DNA from: Pomacea canaliculata
Lineage: Eukaryota > Mollusca > Gastropoda > Architaenioglossa > Ampullariidae
Reading direction: 5' to 3'
NCBI RefSeq assembly: GCF_003073045.1
Contig: NC_037590.1
Span: 34,666,327 to 34,730,326 of the forward strand
DNA: 64,000 nucleotides
The translations under genes were made by a program, and so were the position numbers. The notes under the pieces were generated by a model. It was not told the origin of the DNA, ran no database searches, and worked only from the letters and a program-made list of their open reading frames with translations. This document shows, piece by piece, positions 13,401-25,867 of the stretch; within the stretch, counting starts at the first letter, position 1, and every line of letters begins with the position of its first letter.

Positions 13401-14460
13401 TATTGATCGTAGCGATAGAACGCACGAGCAGCATCAAAACCAATCGCACTTTAACCCATGTTAAGTACTATCATTAGTGGTGCCAAGCGATAGTCAGCAT
13501 GCGGATATTCACAAATTTGTTAAAAGTGTGAAAGTGTGTAAGCATGTTGGCAGCCAATAATAAAAGACCTAAGTTAGATTCTATTAGGTCTTACAGCGAT
13601 CTGAGCATGCAGGATTGGACAGATGAGGTATCACGCTTAAGCGATAGTACTAGGGTGATGAGCCTAGGGTACGGCATCGCGGTAGCGTTGAGATCGGCTT
13701 GGTTCAGGGTCTGTGAGTAGATCGACCACTCACAGTCGATCTGCATCATCTCTAAATGATGCTAGTTGCATCATTTTCCGCAACTTAAGCGCAAAGTGCA
13801 GCGTTAGGCCATGGTAATATCGCTAAAAGCTGAGTCAGAACACGGACCTGAAATAGATTTTGTTACGTGTCATCTGTTGCTAAGTTGCGTCAGCGTGACT
13901 ATGCATATACAAACTACACTCTGTAAATTAATGCCGAATGGACATAAGACATTGTGCGATACTGAGCTCACGCGATATATTCATGTTAACATTAAAAGGA
14001 TTCAAGTATGCCACTTTATTTAGAGTGAGAAGTTGATTGATATAATAGTACGACAGCAAGTTGTGATAACTTAATCTTTGATGCAGCAAATGATGCTACG
14101 ATTTACTTATAATTCAATTGTATCCTGACGATCTTATGTGGGGTCCTTCTATGGTTACGCAGTTGCAGGGTTGGGATGGAACCCCTGAGACGACGTTAAG
14201 CCTGAAACACAATTTCTCGGGAGTTAGATAGCTTGGTACTTGGAATGGCGATACTCGAGGCGGTGAAGCAAGCAGGACCTCTCTTGCTAGGGTAGGGTAT
14301 TTATTTTCACAGGTGGCGGGAAACGGGATGTAATTCTTGTAGAAGATTAGGCGGAGTCACAATGGTTGAAGCCATAAAATTAAGACAGAATCCTGTGATT
14401 GTAGTTGAGCAACGGGGGCAAGTATAACGATGGAAATCATACTCATATCTTTTTCACAAC
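10492..14460. other. Unexplained non-coding block right of the gap
   Basis: About 4 kb with almost no open frames, few long A/T runs and many tagt, agtg and cgata words, unlike the homopolymer-rich sequence on either side. I see no family exon, transposase or reverse-transcriptase motif. It could be the decayed interior of a large repeat or a differently sourced contig. Confidence 0.4.
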
Positions 14461-15894
14461 TACTGAAATAGTTTGATGCTCGTGTTTTCCTGTTAAAATC
14501 TTTGTGTCAGATTGTCTATTTTTTTCAAAGCGGCCGTTGAACTGTTCGAATGCAATTTTGTGCTGATTCTCTTTGTATTTTCTGGTGGTTTCATAGAATT
14601 TTTTTATTTTTGCATGAGCTATTAGGTGCCTTAAGTCATTTACAAACTGGTGAGCTTAAGTTTCGAGAAGTGACGCGACGGGTCGGATAGCCATTTGACA
14701 GATTTATGGGAGTCGTTAGTATGGTTCATAGTAAAAGAGATAGGAGTTTGTCGGTAAGATAGAATATTTATGATTTAGTGTATGTATAGGGTGTATACTT
14801 GGCATGTAATACTATCTAGATTCTGTTGAAGGAGTTGAGCTGTACATTTAAGTAATATTATGAAATCAATCAAAGCTCATATAAACAATGTTATCAACAG
14901 GTAGATTGGAACTATTGCAAAACATTTAATAAGTTTCATGTCTATTAACTTATATGTTTATTTAAAGAGTAAAATTGGATTTTTACTTTTGGACTGTAAT
15001 AAAAAGATCTATTTTTTAATCCACGCAGCTTCTCATGAAGTTTTACTGATAGGTGTAGACGCAAGTGTATATGTGCCTGTACCGTACACATTAGAGAGCA
15101 TAGCAAACATCGGATAGACAGCTTAATGCGGTAAACGGGCAATGATATTTACCACTCTACCCACAGATTGTTTTTTTACTTCAATGTCATTCAGTTTTTT
15201 TTTTGCTGTTGATAAATAATTTTATTGTCCACTTTTTAAAAAAAAGCGTTTATTTCATCACAGCATATCATCTTAATCGTAGATTTTACCACCAAAAGGA
15301 GATGTCATACAAAGGAGATTATTATCTAAAGACGATTATTCAAAATCGGAAAATAAACTGTCACTATACTGTCTTCTGTTTTAAGTCAAAACATTTAAAG
15401 CTTTTGCCTGTTTGTCGAGAAATAAGACACTGGATGTAAACGTTGCCTTAAAGTGAGGCAATAACACAGTTTGAAATAAAATAAAGAAGGTGGGAATGAA
15501 GATAAGAATTTGAAGCAACAAGAATTTTTTATTACATTTTTCAAGTTTTTTTCATTGTACTAAAGCACATAATATGGCAAACTTGAAGATACTTTTGACT
15601 GCTGTTTATTTTTTCAAACTCGCAAAAAAACGTTTTTATTTGTTACCGGTTAGTCGCCTAATGTTGTTCAGTCGTACAGCTGAACACTGGCTCTAAGAAA
15701 TGTGCACATAAAAATACCTATTTTCTCTCCTCCTATTTTACCATTCTGTACCATTTATACCTTGAGTGTGTTACAAAAGTAAATCTATAGGGTATAGACA
15801 TCTGCTGATGAGGCCTCATTTTTAACCTATGCGCTAACAGCCCTTCAAAACCACAGCAATAAATAAATAAAAAACAAACGTATATTTTATATAA

Positions 15895-16340
15895 CGTGTA
15901 ACCGAGTGGTAAGGTGGGGTTGTATGGTGACAACAACAGTTCAACACTCGAACCAAAAAGGCAGGAACAGTCAGCAGGTGTGCGACCCTTTATTTCTCGT
16001 ACGATGGTCACGGCTGCGTCGATCGCCCGAGGCGCTAGAGGTCGGAGCTGTCTCTTCTTCGTTCGTGTAGCTGTGCGCGCTGTCTCCGCCGACTCTGTTC
16101 TGTCCTTTTCGTCTCAGCTCTGCCCTTATATACCTCTGGGAAGGGGTAAACTTTTCGATGCTCTGATACGGTCGGAACAATACGCCGTTTTACCCTAGCC
16201 AATCACCGCTATTTGCCATCTCTCACCATGCCCTAGCAGATCCCGCCAAAACTAACAACAATGCTGGCGTACAGGCCCACTACAAACGTATGATCACGCT
16301 CGTGAAGGAGCATACTCTCGGCTATTGAGACAAGAACGAG
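15895..16340 (+). repeat. Interspersed repeat with tRNA-like head, copy 1
   Basis: The block shares long similarity, in opposite orientation, with 21845-22255. Matching parts include an acaacaacAGTTC..CTCGAAC stretch, then CAGTCAGCAGGTGTGCGACC, a TCTGTCCTTTT segment, and an ending with CCGCCAAAACTAACAAC. The first 70 bases (ACCGAGTGGTAAGG ... CACTCGAACC) resemble tRNA A- and B-box elements, so a tRNA-derived SINE or a tRNA-related LTR edge is plausible. It lies just upstream of the orphan exon B at 16604. Confidence 0.6.
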
Positions 16341-16603
16341 ACATGGACAGCATAGGAAGAACAGAAAGATTAAGCAACATAAGTAATAAAAGACAAACAT
16401 AGGAGACACGTCGAGGAATCGAACAAAAAACAGTAAGAGTTACCTAAATCTGCAGAAGAAGACGAGAGGCAGACAAGTCTATAGACGACAAAAAAAAACA
16501 AAAAACAAAAAAAAAAAACAAAAAACAAAACAAAACAAGAAAGTTCATTGCAAACCTTTTCTTTAAGTAATATTCAATTTAATTATTTTTTTTTCTTCTG
16601 CAG

Positions 16604-17770
16604 GGCTACTATAGCGTATGTGGGATGCCTTACGTCATGTGGAGAAGATACGACATCGTATTTAAAACAGCTAAAGGAAGCTTTGGACGCCTTGGGATTT
16701 ACCTGTGGTAAATTAATTTTATGACTAGCAAAACACACAAAAAACCCCCCAAAAACCAACCAACCAACCGAACCAAAAAAAACCCCCCACAAAATAAAAC
16801 TACCAACCAAACAAACAAAAAATCAAAATAAAACAAAACAGAAAAAAAAAAACCAAACAAAAGTTTGACTTCATTGCTTACGCTGCAAAAGAAGTAAACA
16901 ATTAAACAAACAACAAAATGTATGAGAAGAGAGAAGAAGAAAGAAAAAAATGTATATAAAAGAAGAAAACTTAGAGACTGACAACCCACACAAGGACATT
17001 AAGTGTTTTAAGGAAATTACACAACATGGTTCGTTGTTGTTGTTTAACGCCGTGTCAGACCAAGAGCCATAACATGGCAAAGACACAAGACGAAATTTAT
17101 CTTTGGTATTGTAGGAAAATGTTGACAACAAAGTGACAATGTTGTTTGTTTGATTGGCTGGCTTACTAATTTCAACTCAGCTGTCGTCGAAGGATATAAG
17201 AGAAAATGCAGCTAAAGGGGATTTGTCTTTTACTAACTAGGATACCTGAAGGGTCCAATTTTTTTGGATCATGTGAATTTATGACCGTCGACATAGGTTA
17301 ATCATATGTTGATAGGTTAGCATGTACACGTGTGCTTTCATGTGACCTGTATTAGTCTGTGTTATTATGAGGTAGACATGCTGTAAACACACAAGAACAC
17401 ACACAAGCACGCAACAAACTACAAAGACAACAGGCAGACTGTAAAGTGTACGATATTCTGCTACAGACTAGTGATGCTTACTTGAACTTTTCAATGATTT
17501 GCTCGAGACATTTACTAACTGCGCCCTCGCTTGGCATCAGAAGAAGCACACAACTCTGCGACAATACACTTGGTGTAGTTTGCAATTTTGGAATGATGTC
17601 TTTAAAACTCATAAAGATGAATGAAAATCGTGCTTGATTTACTTTCAGATCTCCCTAAACCAGATACTGGTTCCGGTTCCGGTTCAGTCTCAGGTTCAAG
17701 TCTCCCATGCGGTCTTCTTATTGTCCTTGATGCACTGCTTCTTGCTGCTTACAAAATCTTCGACTTTTAA
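16604..17770 (+). CDS. Six-cysteine family member, 5' exons not found (partial)
   Basis: Two exons are clear. Exon B is 16604-16707 (104 nt, acceptor TTCTGCAG, donor GTAAAT). It opens in phase 2, encodes ATIAYVGCLTSCGEDTTSYL and onward, and has Cys4-6 spaced x3 and x21. The last exon is 17649-17770 (122 nt, acceptor TTTCAG). It starts in phase 1 and encodes DLPKPDTGSGSGSVSGSS followed by CGLLIVLDALLLAAY and a stop, that is, a Ser/Gly linker and hydrophobic tail typical of a GPI-attachment signal. Phases match the family. No exon 1 or exon A was found between 14.4 and 16.6 kb, where an interspersed repeat sits, so the gene may be 5'-truncated or its exons may lie farther upstream. Confidence 0.75.
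17027..17105 (-). repeat. SINE 3'-end fragment
   Basis: On the minus strand the sequence reads CCATGTTATGGCTCTTGGTC then TGACACGGCGTTAAACAAC with caa repeats. This matches the conserved tail type seen at 63.2 kb and common in molluscan SINEs. It lies inside the intron of the 16.6-17.8 kb gene. Confidence 0.55.
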
Positions 17771-18199
17771 TTATCTGTCACTTAAAGTTTAACCTGCTCT
17801 TAAACTGTAACATGTATAACGTGTAATTATTAACGTTTCTGGAGATAAGAAACCATCTAGTACTCCATTGTATATTTAATAATGTAATGAAACTAGTAAA
17901 ATAATTGTAGAAGCTATTAAAGACAGCATATTGAGAGGGGGTAAGTGTTGAATGACTTGATATATGCTTAATAGTCAGCATAAAAATTTATAAACATTCA
18001 TTTCAAAAACAAGTAATGTGCGACAAACAGATATAATAACAGCAACAGAGAGCTGTAAGTTAAATACAAATTTAGAGACAGTTTGTAGTTGCTAGTACAT
18101 GGCGTCCATTGCCTCATGCGTAGTTTCAAAACCGAAGGTACACTCCAGGATGTGCAGACCAACGACTGAAGCCAGTAACTGCTGAGGGAATAATATTGA

Positions 18200-19000
18200 T
18201 GATGTTTATTATACTTCAGAGATTGTTTTAAAATAGTAACTACTTTAAGACTTGAACAGGTGTTGCTTCAAGATGAAATAAAAAAATTGATGTACATCTC
18301 ACTTATAAAAGACTTAACATCTGGAAACAGCAGGTTATATGGAAACATTCTTCTTAATAAAAGTGTTTTAAGTGAGTTTTGTGTCAATTCAATTATTACC
18401 AATTGTAAATTACTTTCTTAGGGCAAGATAGACCTTTAAATGAAAACAAACATTTAGGAATTTTGTTAAGAAGACGATCACGAGACGAGGAGTGGAGTCG
18501 GAGAGCGAAAAGCACAGTGATCGAAAGACTACAAAACCAAGCAATAACCATCTATCATTCGTCCCTTGACTGGTATCAGCTGATAAACATTTATTGTCGC
18601 TCCGCTTCGTACGTGTAGTCGCTGGAAGAGGGGTTAGGGGAGAGCAACCATTGAGTAAATAACAGAGGACAAGGGTTGCCACTCAGACCCGTCACAAGGC
18701 CTGTCTCTTACTGGGTAGAGCTGATCAAATAACGATAAAACACAAGCACCAGAAATCCGATGACTCCGTGGCACGAAGATTAAGAAATTAAGAGCAAGAG
18801 TTTACTGGGTTATCAAAAAAAAAAAAAAAAAAAAAGAAAAAAAAGGTAAGTTTTGATGTCGAATATAATAACAAGGGGCAGAGAATTTCAAGCGGAGGGG
18901 CCAGAGAAGGAAGAAAGATTTCTATAAAATTTCTCTGTTGCTAGTTTGTAAATTCCAATAAAATATTTCAGACATTCATGAAGATATTTTAGCCACATCG
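18200..19000. other. Intergenic with poly-A tract
   Basis: No supported exon. A run of A at about 18816-18845 interrupts otherwise ordinary AT-rich sequence. Confidence 0.4.
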
Positions 19001-19008
19001 ATGAAGAA

Positions 19009-19069
19009 ATGAACCAGACGTTTGAAACATTTATGATAATCAGTACTGTTGTTTATCTTTCCGTCCTTG
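19009..19069 (+). CDS. Possible isolated signal-peptide exon
   Basis: A 61-nt open stretch encodes MNQTFETFMIISTVVYLSVL and ends in phase 1 at a GTATGT donor, the same layout as exon 1 of the family. No matching exon A follows on this strand before the minus-strand gene at 19.9 kb. It may be a relic or chance. Confidence 0.25.
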
Positions 19070-19930
19070 GTATGTAATGTTTAATGTAAGAAATGCATTA
19101 GGAAGACTTCAAAAACATAACTTATTACCACCCACTAGTTCGTTTAAAGTAAAAGTGTAAAGGTAGTACCTGGTTTCTTTTCTTACATTAACTGCTGCAA
19201 TGCCCATTGTTCAAGCCATGCAGGTCAAGTGAGTTCTATTGTTTACAACAAGGAACACCGTTGCTGTTGCTGTATTGCTCTCCTTTCTTTGGCTGACAGA
19301 TTAGTAGGAGTTTAATAGAGAGAGCAGATGGTAATCTTGCCCTTACTATGCCCTCAACAAACCTTTAGCGATAAAGCATGAACCAATATTCTGTGTTAAT
19401 GCATAATAAATAATGTCTTTCCTGGAGTAAGTGTTAAGCAAGGAAATAAAAAGCCTGTTATCTTTTGACCTATTTTTGCGAAAAGATAAAACCGCGTTTG
19501 TGGACAAAAACAAATCAGTACTGTGCTAGCGTCCATGCGGTACACTTTGGTATCTTGAGATCTTAACCACTTCCACCCGCCTTACAAATACGCCAACACA
19601 GTTTCTCTCTCTCTCTCTCTCACACACACCACAAACAAATAAACAAACACATGTACACATGCAAAGTTATCTCTGCATTCATGCTCACTCATACTAAAAA
19701 CAAGCCTTGCATTTATAACATAGGTACAAAGGAAATAAAAGTTGTAGATATTTATTTTATTGTAGATAAGTAGTTTGTGTACAGGTCATCATATGTTTAC
19801 TCCAGTCACAATCTAGGTCTCAGCAGAGAGAGATAAGGTGGAGAAGGTCTCATGATTAAAATTCAAACAGCTACCGCCAAGTGCTCTAAAGAAACTGCCA
19901 AAAGAAAATAACTGAGCCTGAGCCTGAGTG

Positions 19931-21298
19931 TTACGGTGAGCTGGTACCAGGGATTGTGAGATCTGAAAGGGAAACAAACTATTTAGCGAGAGAGAAATAA
20001 TATAGTCTTGAGTTTTTCTGTAATGTGTTTTTATGTTAATTGAAGCCATTAAAACACATTATTTTTGGTTTTTAAAATATACACTCTCTTGCACTCAGTG
20101 TATTTATTAATCTATAAGAAAAAAAGAGTATATGACTCTAGAAACTCACGGCAAGTAACACCAGTGCGTGTCATTGTTTCCTGAAAGGCGGGCAGGTAGG
20201 GGGTCACATCCAGTTTACAAGTTGTCTCAAGACAAGCTAAGTAGGTCTCTGCGAGTCTGCAACACCATTGTATTGTGAGCTGCATTTCACACTTGAGCAT
20301 CCCTAAAGTCCTGATCGCACTGACGGATTTATTTGGAGATTTTTTAAAAATATTAATCAAGCAGCAAACTTGAAATAATTGGAAGTAGACAATGACAATG
20401 ATGACAATGACAATGAGGACAATGACAATGACAATGACAATGATCAACTTTATTTGTCCCAGTGGCCAACTTGAACATGCGAAGGTGCTCTAGTTACAAG
20501 TAAAAGTAAAAATAAAAAGATTAAAGTTAAAAATAAAAGAAGACAAACATACACGAAGGAGAATTTATTAAAGGGATGAATAATCAGAAGCATAATGTAA
20601 GAGTGTCAGATCCAAGCCAACTTCTCCAACTTACACACACGCCTGTGCTGGAGTAGTTAAGGTCGCCATGTCCTGCGTGAATTTACTCGTGCAGTCCTCG
20701 GGACAGTCACCATGGACGTAGTTGACGAAGAAAACTGGGATGAAATAGAAGTTTTGAATTACAGGCCAGGGAAGACTGCTTAATGTTGTTAAGCACTTTA
20801 TCGTTCATCGAGTCAGCTGATAGTCAACTATTTATTATCTGTACTTATGTTAAGCATGTAACGTGTGTTCTAAATGTACGTTGTTAGGTTGGTCAAAAGA
20901 TTTGGAATCGACAGTGTTTCTTAACACCTGGCTGCATAAGATTCATGTCCTTAATACAATCTCTGGCAGACGACAGTTGTGAAAAAGGATTTTCAAGCAG
21001 TTTAGTTATAGGCTCTGACATATAATTGTCACTTTTGTGCATCTAATACAAACACAGACGTAGCAGAAGGTGTGCAGAGGTTATCTATCCATTCATTTGC
21101 TTAACAGTGCAATCAAGACAGGTAAATTAAAGAAAAGAAACAATAATAAAAAAAACAAGAGAGAGCTCTGTAAATTCAAATGTTTTATTTCTGCAATATC
21201 CGTCTGCACGCTGATGTGCTTTATATTCTGTTTGCTGAAAGATAGCGATTGTCATGAGACTTACCGGAGAAGATACAAAGCACAAGCGAATACTTCAT
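19931..21298 (-). CDS. Six-cysteine family member with decayed C-terminal exon
   Basis: Minus-strand exons: exon 1 21298-21265 (34 nt, MKYSLVLCIFS, donor GTAAG), exon A 20734-20635 (100 nt, acceptor CCCAG, donor GTAAG), exon B 20256-20150 (107 nt, acceptor TTGCAG, donor GTGAG). Phases 1, 2, 1 keep the frame open for 80 codons. Cysteines are at 22, 26, 44, 53, 58 and 80, identical to the left-edge gene. The likely last exon begins at 19962 after TTTCAG. In the expected frame it reads HLTIPGTSSP and stops at 19931, while another frame continues into a hydrophobic LSYFLLAVSLEHLAVAV tail ending at 19863. A small frameshift may have destroyed the anchor signal, or the protein may now be soluble. 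Exons 1, A and B are secure; the tail is not. Confidence 0.78.
20389..20443 (+). repeat. (CAATGA)n microsatellite
   Basis: Near-perfect caatga/caatgaggа-type hexamer repeats lie in the intron between exons A and B of the 19.9-21.3 kb gene. Confidence 0.85.
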
Positions 21299-21844
21299 GA
21301 TGATTGACGAAAAACTCTGAAAGTGTTTGGAAAATATAAACGATGCTCCTTACTTGAATGGATAAAACTCGTTTGCCAGGTTTGTTCCATCTCGCCGACT
21401 AGTCCATTGTGTGCCATTCCTTATCTGCGGGTCGTCGTCTTGGCTTATCGTCCGTTTTACAGGCATCACTTCTGCCGTCTAACCCTTGACCTCATTCTCA
21501 AATAGACAGCTATTTTGTACTTAAAAGCTTAAAGTAGACTATTTTTGATACTTCCCAGCATTATCAAACCTCTACCCCACACGCACCCAAAAAAACATAC
21601 ACACATTCTCTCTCTCTCTAAATAAACATATCTTTAACATTATGTTCAGAAATTTTATTGTTTTTAAGGTGACAATGTTATAAAATTTTCAGTAACATTT
21701 TAGAGTTCGTGAATAGACAATTACACTCGCGTACGTGTGATACATCATGGTGAGTAACATGACACTTACCATTTGCTGCGCAAGTTAGTTTAATTTTAGT
21801 AAGCGACTAGCTTGAAATTAAGAGATTCTTGTATCATTATGTAG

Positions 21845-22255
21845 AGGGCCGGTAGCCCCGTTTGTCGTTAATTTTTGGGGGGCCGGCGGCTGATTGTTAG
21901 TTGTTGGAGAGACTTGCGGAGACATCGCGAGAGGATACTCGGCACTGATTAGCGAGGGTTGAAGCTGCTAATTGCTCAGTCTCTATAGGAGCATCGCGGA
22001 AAGTTTAGCTTCCGAGAAGTAAAAAAGGACAGAGCTAAGACGGAACGAGAGAACAGACGTCGGCGGAGGAGAGAGGCACAGACATGCGTGACAGAGAAGA
22101 GAACTTTTAGCGCCTCTGATGATGCGCCGAAGCCGTTGCCATAGTACCAGCCCGTGGGTCAAAGGGTCGCACACCTGCTGACTGTTATTGTCTTTGTTCG
22201 AGAGTTGGAAGTTTGTTGTCGTCACACCAACACCCCCAATCACTTGGTTATAATT
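21845..22255 (-). repeat. Interspersed repeat with tRNA-like head, copy 2
   Basis: Reverse-orientation relative of 15895-16340. It shares the CAGTCAGCAGGTGTGCGACC core and the order of the flanking blocks. The far end carries a ggggctaccggccctc motif not seen in the other copy, so ends differ or one copy is truncated. Confidence 0.6.
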
Positions 22256-23343
22256 AGTTAAATGAACCTTCCTTCGGTTTCTCAGTCACGGATATTAGAA
22301 GCATCTTGCTGCTCATGCGTGCTAGTTGGGCTAGGGGAGAATAATCCGTCAAACACGTCGAAATATTCAACGCGTTTATCTCCCTGGAACACAGTGGCAG
22401 ACGTCTTGCTAATTTCTACACAGAATTAGATAGATACACAGAGAATGGAAATGGTATCTCATAAATAAGTGACTGATAAAGGTTTTTTTCAATTTTGCAA
22501 GTTCAAGAAAGTGAAGCTTACAATTAGGGGTCAGTGTACAAACATTCACATAACAAGAAATTATCACGGAATTACAAAAAGTGTAGCCTAATCTGATTCT
22601 TGACAACTTCTCCATAAAATTCATTCTATTGAAGGCTAATTTACATAATTTTGAGGTGAATAAATGTCATTTCTTTTAAGACAAATCTTATGATATATGA
22701 TATATGATATATATATATACTGTAGTATCGAAAGTCTATTGACATTCTCTCACACAAGAGAACAGGAACGCGCGCACACACAAACTTACACACACTGAGA
22801 GAATAATGATCTGTTCCGTGTAATTAAATGCTAAAATATAATTCTCTGCTAGTATGTAGAGTTCATCTCAAATTTACATATGCCCTTGTTATTTTCATTT
22901 TACTTTTTTTTGAATGTCGGCGACAGCACAGGTCATAAATTTTGACGACTAAATCTATGACCCATTGTTTTACATGAAGATAGCCATTCTCTCAGACTTG
23001 TGAATGAGCATTGTTTAACCTTGCCATAGATAATAATTATAAATTTAATTTAGTCACAAACATCTACCAAAAACACATACCTTTTGTATATCTCCCAAGC
23101 CAAAATCGCCTATTAAGAGCGGTAATATTATAACAAATGCATAATTTTGGTAACATGTAGAGAGCTGTTTCATTTGCTCTCTAGATGGAAAGTATAATCA
23201 GGATTCATAATATTTTAATATTTAACAGAGTGTATTGATTAGGGTGGCAATCAGATATATAGTGGATGATGGCACGATCAGGAGTGTGTGTGTGATTCTG
23301 TCCTTAAGTGCCAGTTCAGAATTGCCAGGGGAGACAGATTTGC

Positions 23344-25831
23344 TTACAATAAAAAGGCAATCATCAGGACAGCGATGACTTGCAGGACACTGCAGGATAC
23401 TGTCGATGAGTTGGAGAGGGCGTCAGCTTCAGGTTCTGGCTCGGCATCGCTGGAACCGCCTAGAAGAAAATCAGTACAAGAAACCAGAATCAGCATACCT
23501 CTGGTTCTCAAGTCCTCTACTTAAATACGTCTTTACATTTAAAAGAAGAGAATAATAAAAAGAAAAAGCAACAAAAAAACAAAAAAAAAAAACCAGCCCG
23601 CTATGCGTCTCACTTGTACATTCACTGGACCAGTGAAGACACAAGCCGAAACGGAAAGCGCATTAAAAGAAGAGTGAAGTAATTCACTTTCTTTAAGTTT
23701 GATTTTGCTAATAACATACAAATCTATTTAAAGCAAAGCCCACTAATGCATACAATTCTCAAGGATGACATTTCATGACGATGACTTGACACGACTTAAG
23801 TGAATTTGATGTTTCCAAAAAATATTTTGTGCTTCTTTTGCCTGTTTCGTGAATGTGATCAACACAATTCTTATGCTAGTTCAAGGAACGCCATATACAA
23901 CTGTGGTTGCTGTATAAGTAAAGTAAATTAGTTACATGTAAATAAGACAGCTCAAAGTGTCACCGACTTACCACAGGTAGTGAAGCCCTGCTGAGTCAGG
24001 CCAAGGTTTATATGGGAAACATATTGTGACGAGTCTGTGTGGCAACTGGACTCGAGGCAGCTGATGTAGCTCTGTGCGATCCTGTTACACAATGTTTACT
24101 TTGAGTAGAACAAGGTGTAAGTAACTAATGGAACTCTGTGCTGCCTAGAAACACAACGTTTATTGTGAGTGGAGCTAGGTTTATGCAGTTTATGTAATTA
24201 TGCTGTATGCAACTCACTGACCTTCAGGTTTTGTAGCTGAGATTTTACCAATAACAATATCTTATAATCAAAGTAATGATACATATAAAATTTGATAATG
24301 ATAGTAATAAGAATAATACAATAAGTGTATATTTATATAACACTCTGCTGCAATTTTTTGTTTGCTCTGAATCCATTAATATGACATGGCAAGCATATCG
24401 GCGTTGTACGTTGACCATGTGGACGAGAAGAAAAACTTATTTCTAATAATTGAGTATAAATGTTCTCAACATACGCGCATGCCTTGAACTGACTGCTTGC
24501 AGCTACGATGTGCGACTGGAAAGCACTCTCACACGTAGCGATGCATATTTGGGACACTGGACTGCATTACTGCCGTAGATTGCCCTGGACAAATCTGAAA
24601 AAATATCCAGGTGAACCATTGATGTGTTAAACCCACTATTGTCTTATGGTACGAGCGGCACACTCACATATGCAAGCACTCACACAGATACATAGCTAAC
24701 TAGATATACATATAGTGCACTGTATAATTTAATAGACGGTTCAAAAGATACATATATGCATACATTCGGTTTAGTTATGAGGATACCCGAGAGTTTCATG
24801 CCTATCGCCTCATTTGCTCCAGGGGGCAGCTCTACCACATATTTGAGTTTCTTTGTGGTTGACAGATTCTCTTCATATGTGTACTAGGTATGTGTCCATA
24901 TTGTGAAATAACAAGTACTCCGACAGTTTTTCTTTTTGTATTTTTTGCCAAGAATGTCCAGAACTTTTTTTTAAAGAATTTTCTTCGCCTTCTCTTCCAC
25001 TTGGTGCTTCTGTATGGTACCAACGATCTCCTGGGGACTTGTTTGACAGTGTACCGGACTGGACATCGTCCTCACCTTAGCATTTCCTTATGGTAGGCAT
25101 GGAATGACCAGTGAATATAATACATAATAACATAACAACTGGACATACAACCAATTAATTAAATTACCAATTAATAAATGCTACACACCATTAATTTCGT
25201 CCAGTCTCACTATAAACTCACAAAATACAATTTTGGACAGGGTCATACATCGACTTGATGACCAGTTAGTGCAGTCAGTCGCTGTTTCTCAAGATTTCTC
25301 GTCTGAATGATGTTGTTACTAATCGACCTTATACCTAGATGCTCGTTACAGGCGACAGTGTTTAGATCCCCACACATTCTCTGCACAATATTGACAAACT
25401 TGTATTCAAAGTTCATTTTGTACCCGAAACCACTTTCATCATGCATCCATCACTACTTTTCTCATCGGTCACATTCTGATGACATGAAACTGCACTGCTC
25501 GACCCTGTCGTCTGTATCTCACTCTGCTATCAGTGATATAGAACCCTGTATTAATGGTGTCAAAGATAAGAAAAAGAAAACCAAACTGAAAATTAAAGAC
25601 GATAAAATGTAACCTTTCTTGTGCTCACACAAAGTCGACCATCGCTTATTAGTCCGAGTGAATACCTAAAGATGGGGGAGCCCTTATCATCTTTCATATG
25701 TCATGTCACTGCCAACATATCTTTCTCAAGCGCTGAGAACAATATGGTCCTTCATGACCAAGATAATGCGTTATATAAATCGCTCGTTTTTGTTATTGTT
25801 GTTGTTGTTATTGTTGTTGTTGTTATTGTTA

Positions 25832-25867
<36 letters not shown>

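Noticed and set aside
16583-16989. Minus-strand Phe/Gly-rich frames
   Set aside because: They arise from A/C-rich low-complexity sequence and oppose the supported exon B at 16604-16707.
18110-18190. Possible alternative last exon for the 20 kb minus-strand gene
   Set aside because: A CCTCAG acceptor exists, but the family frame gives a short polar peptide with no anchor-like tail.
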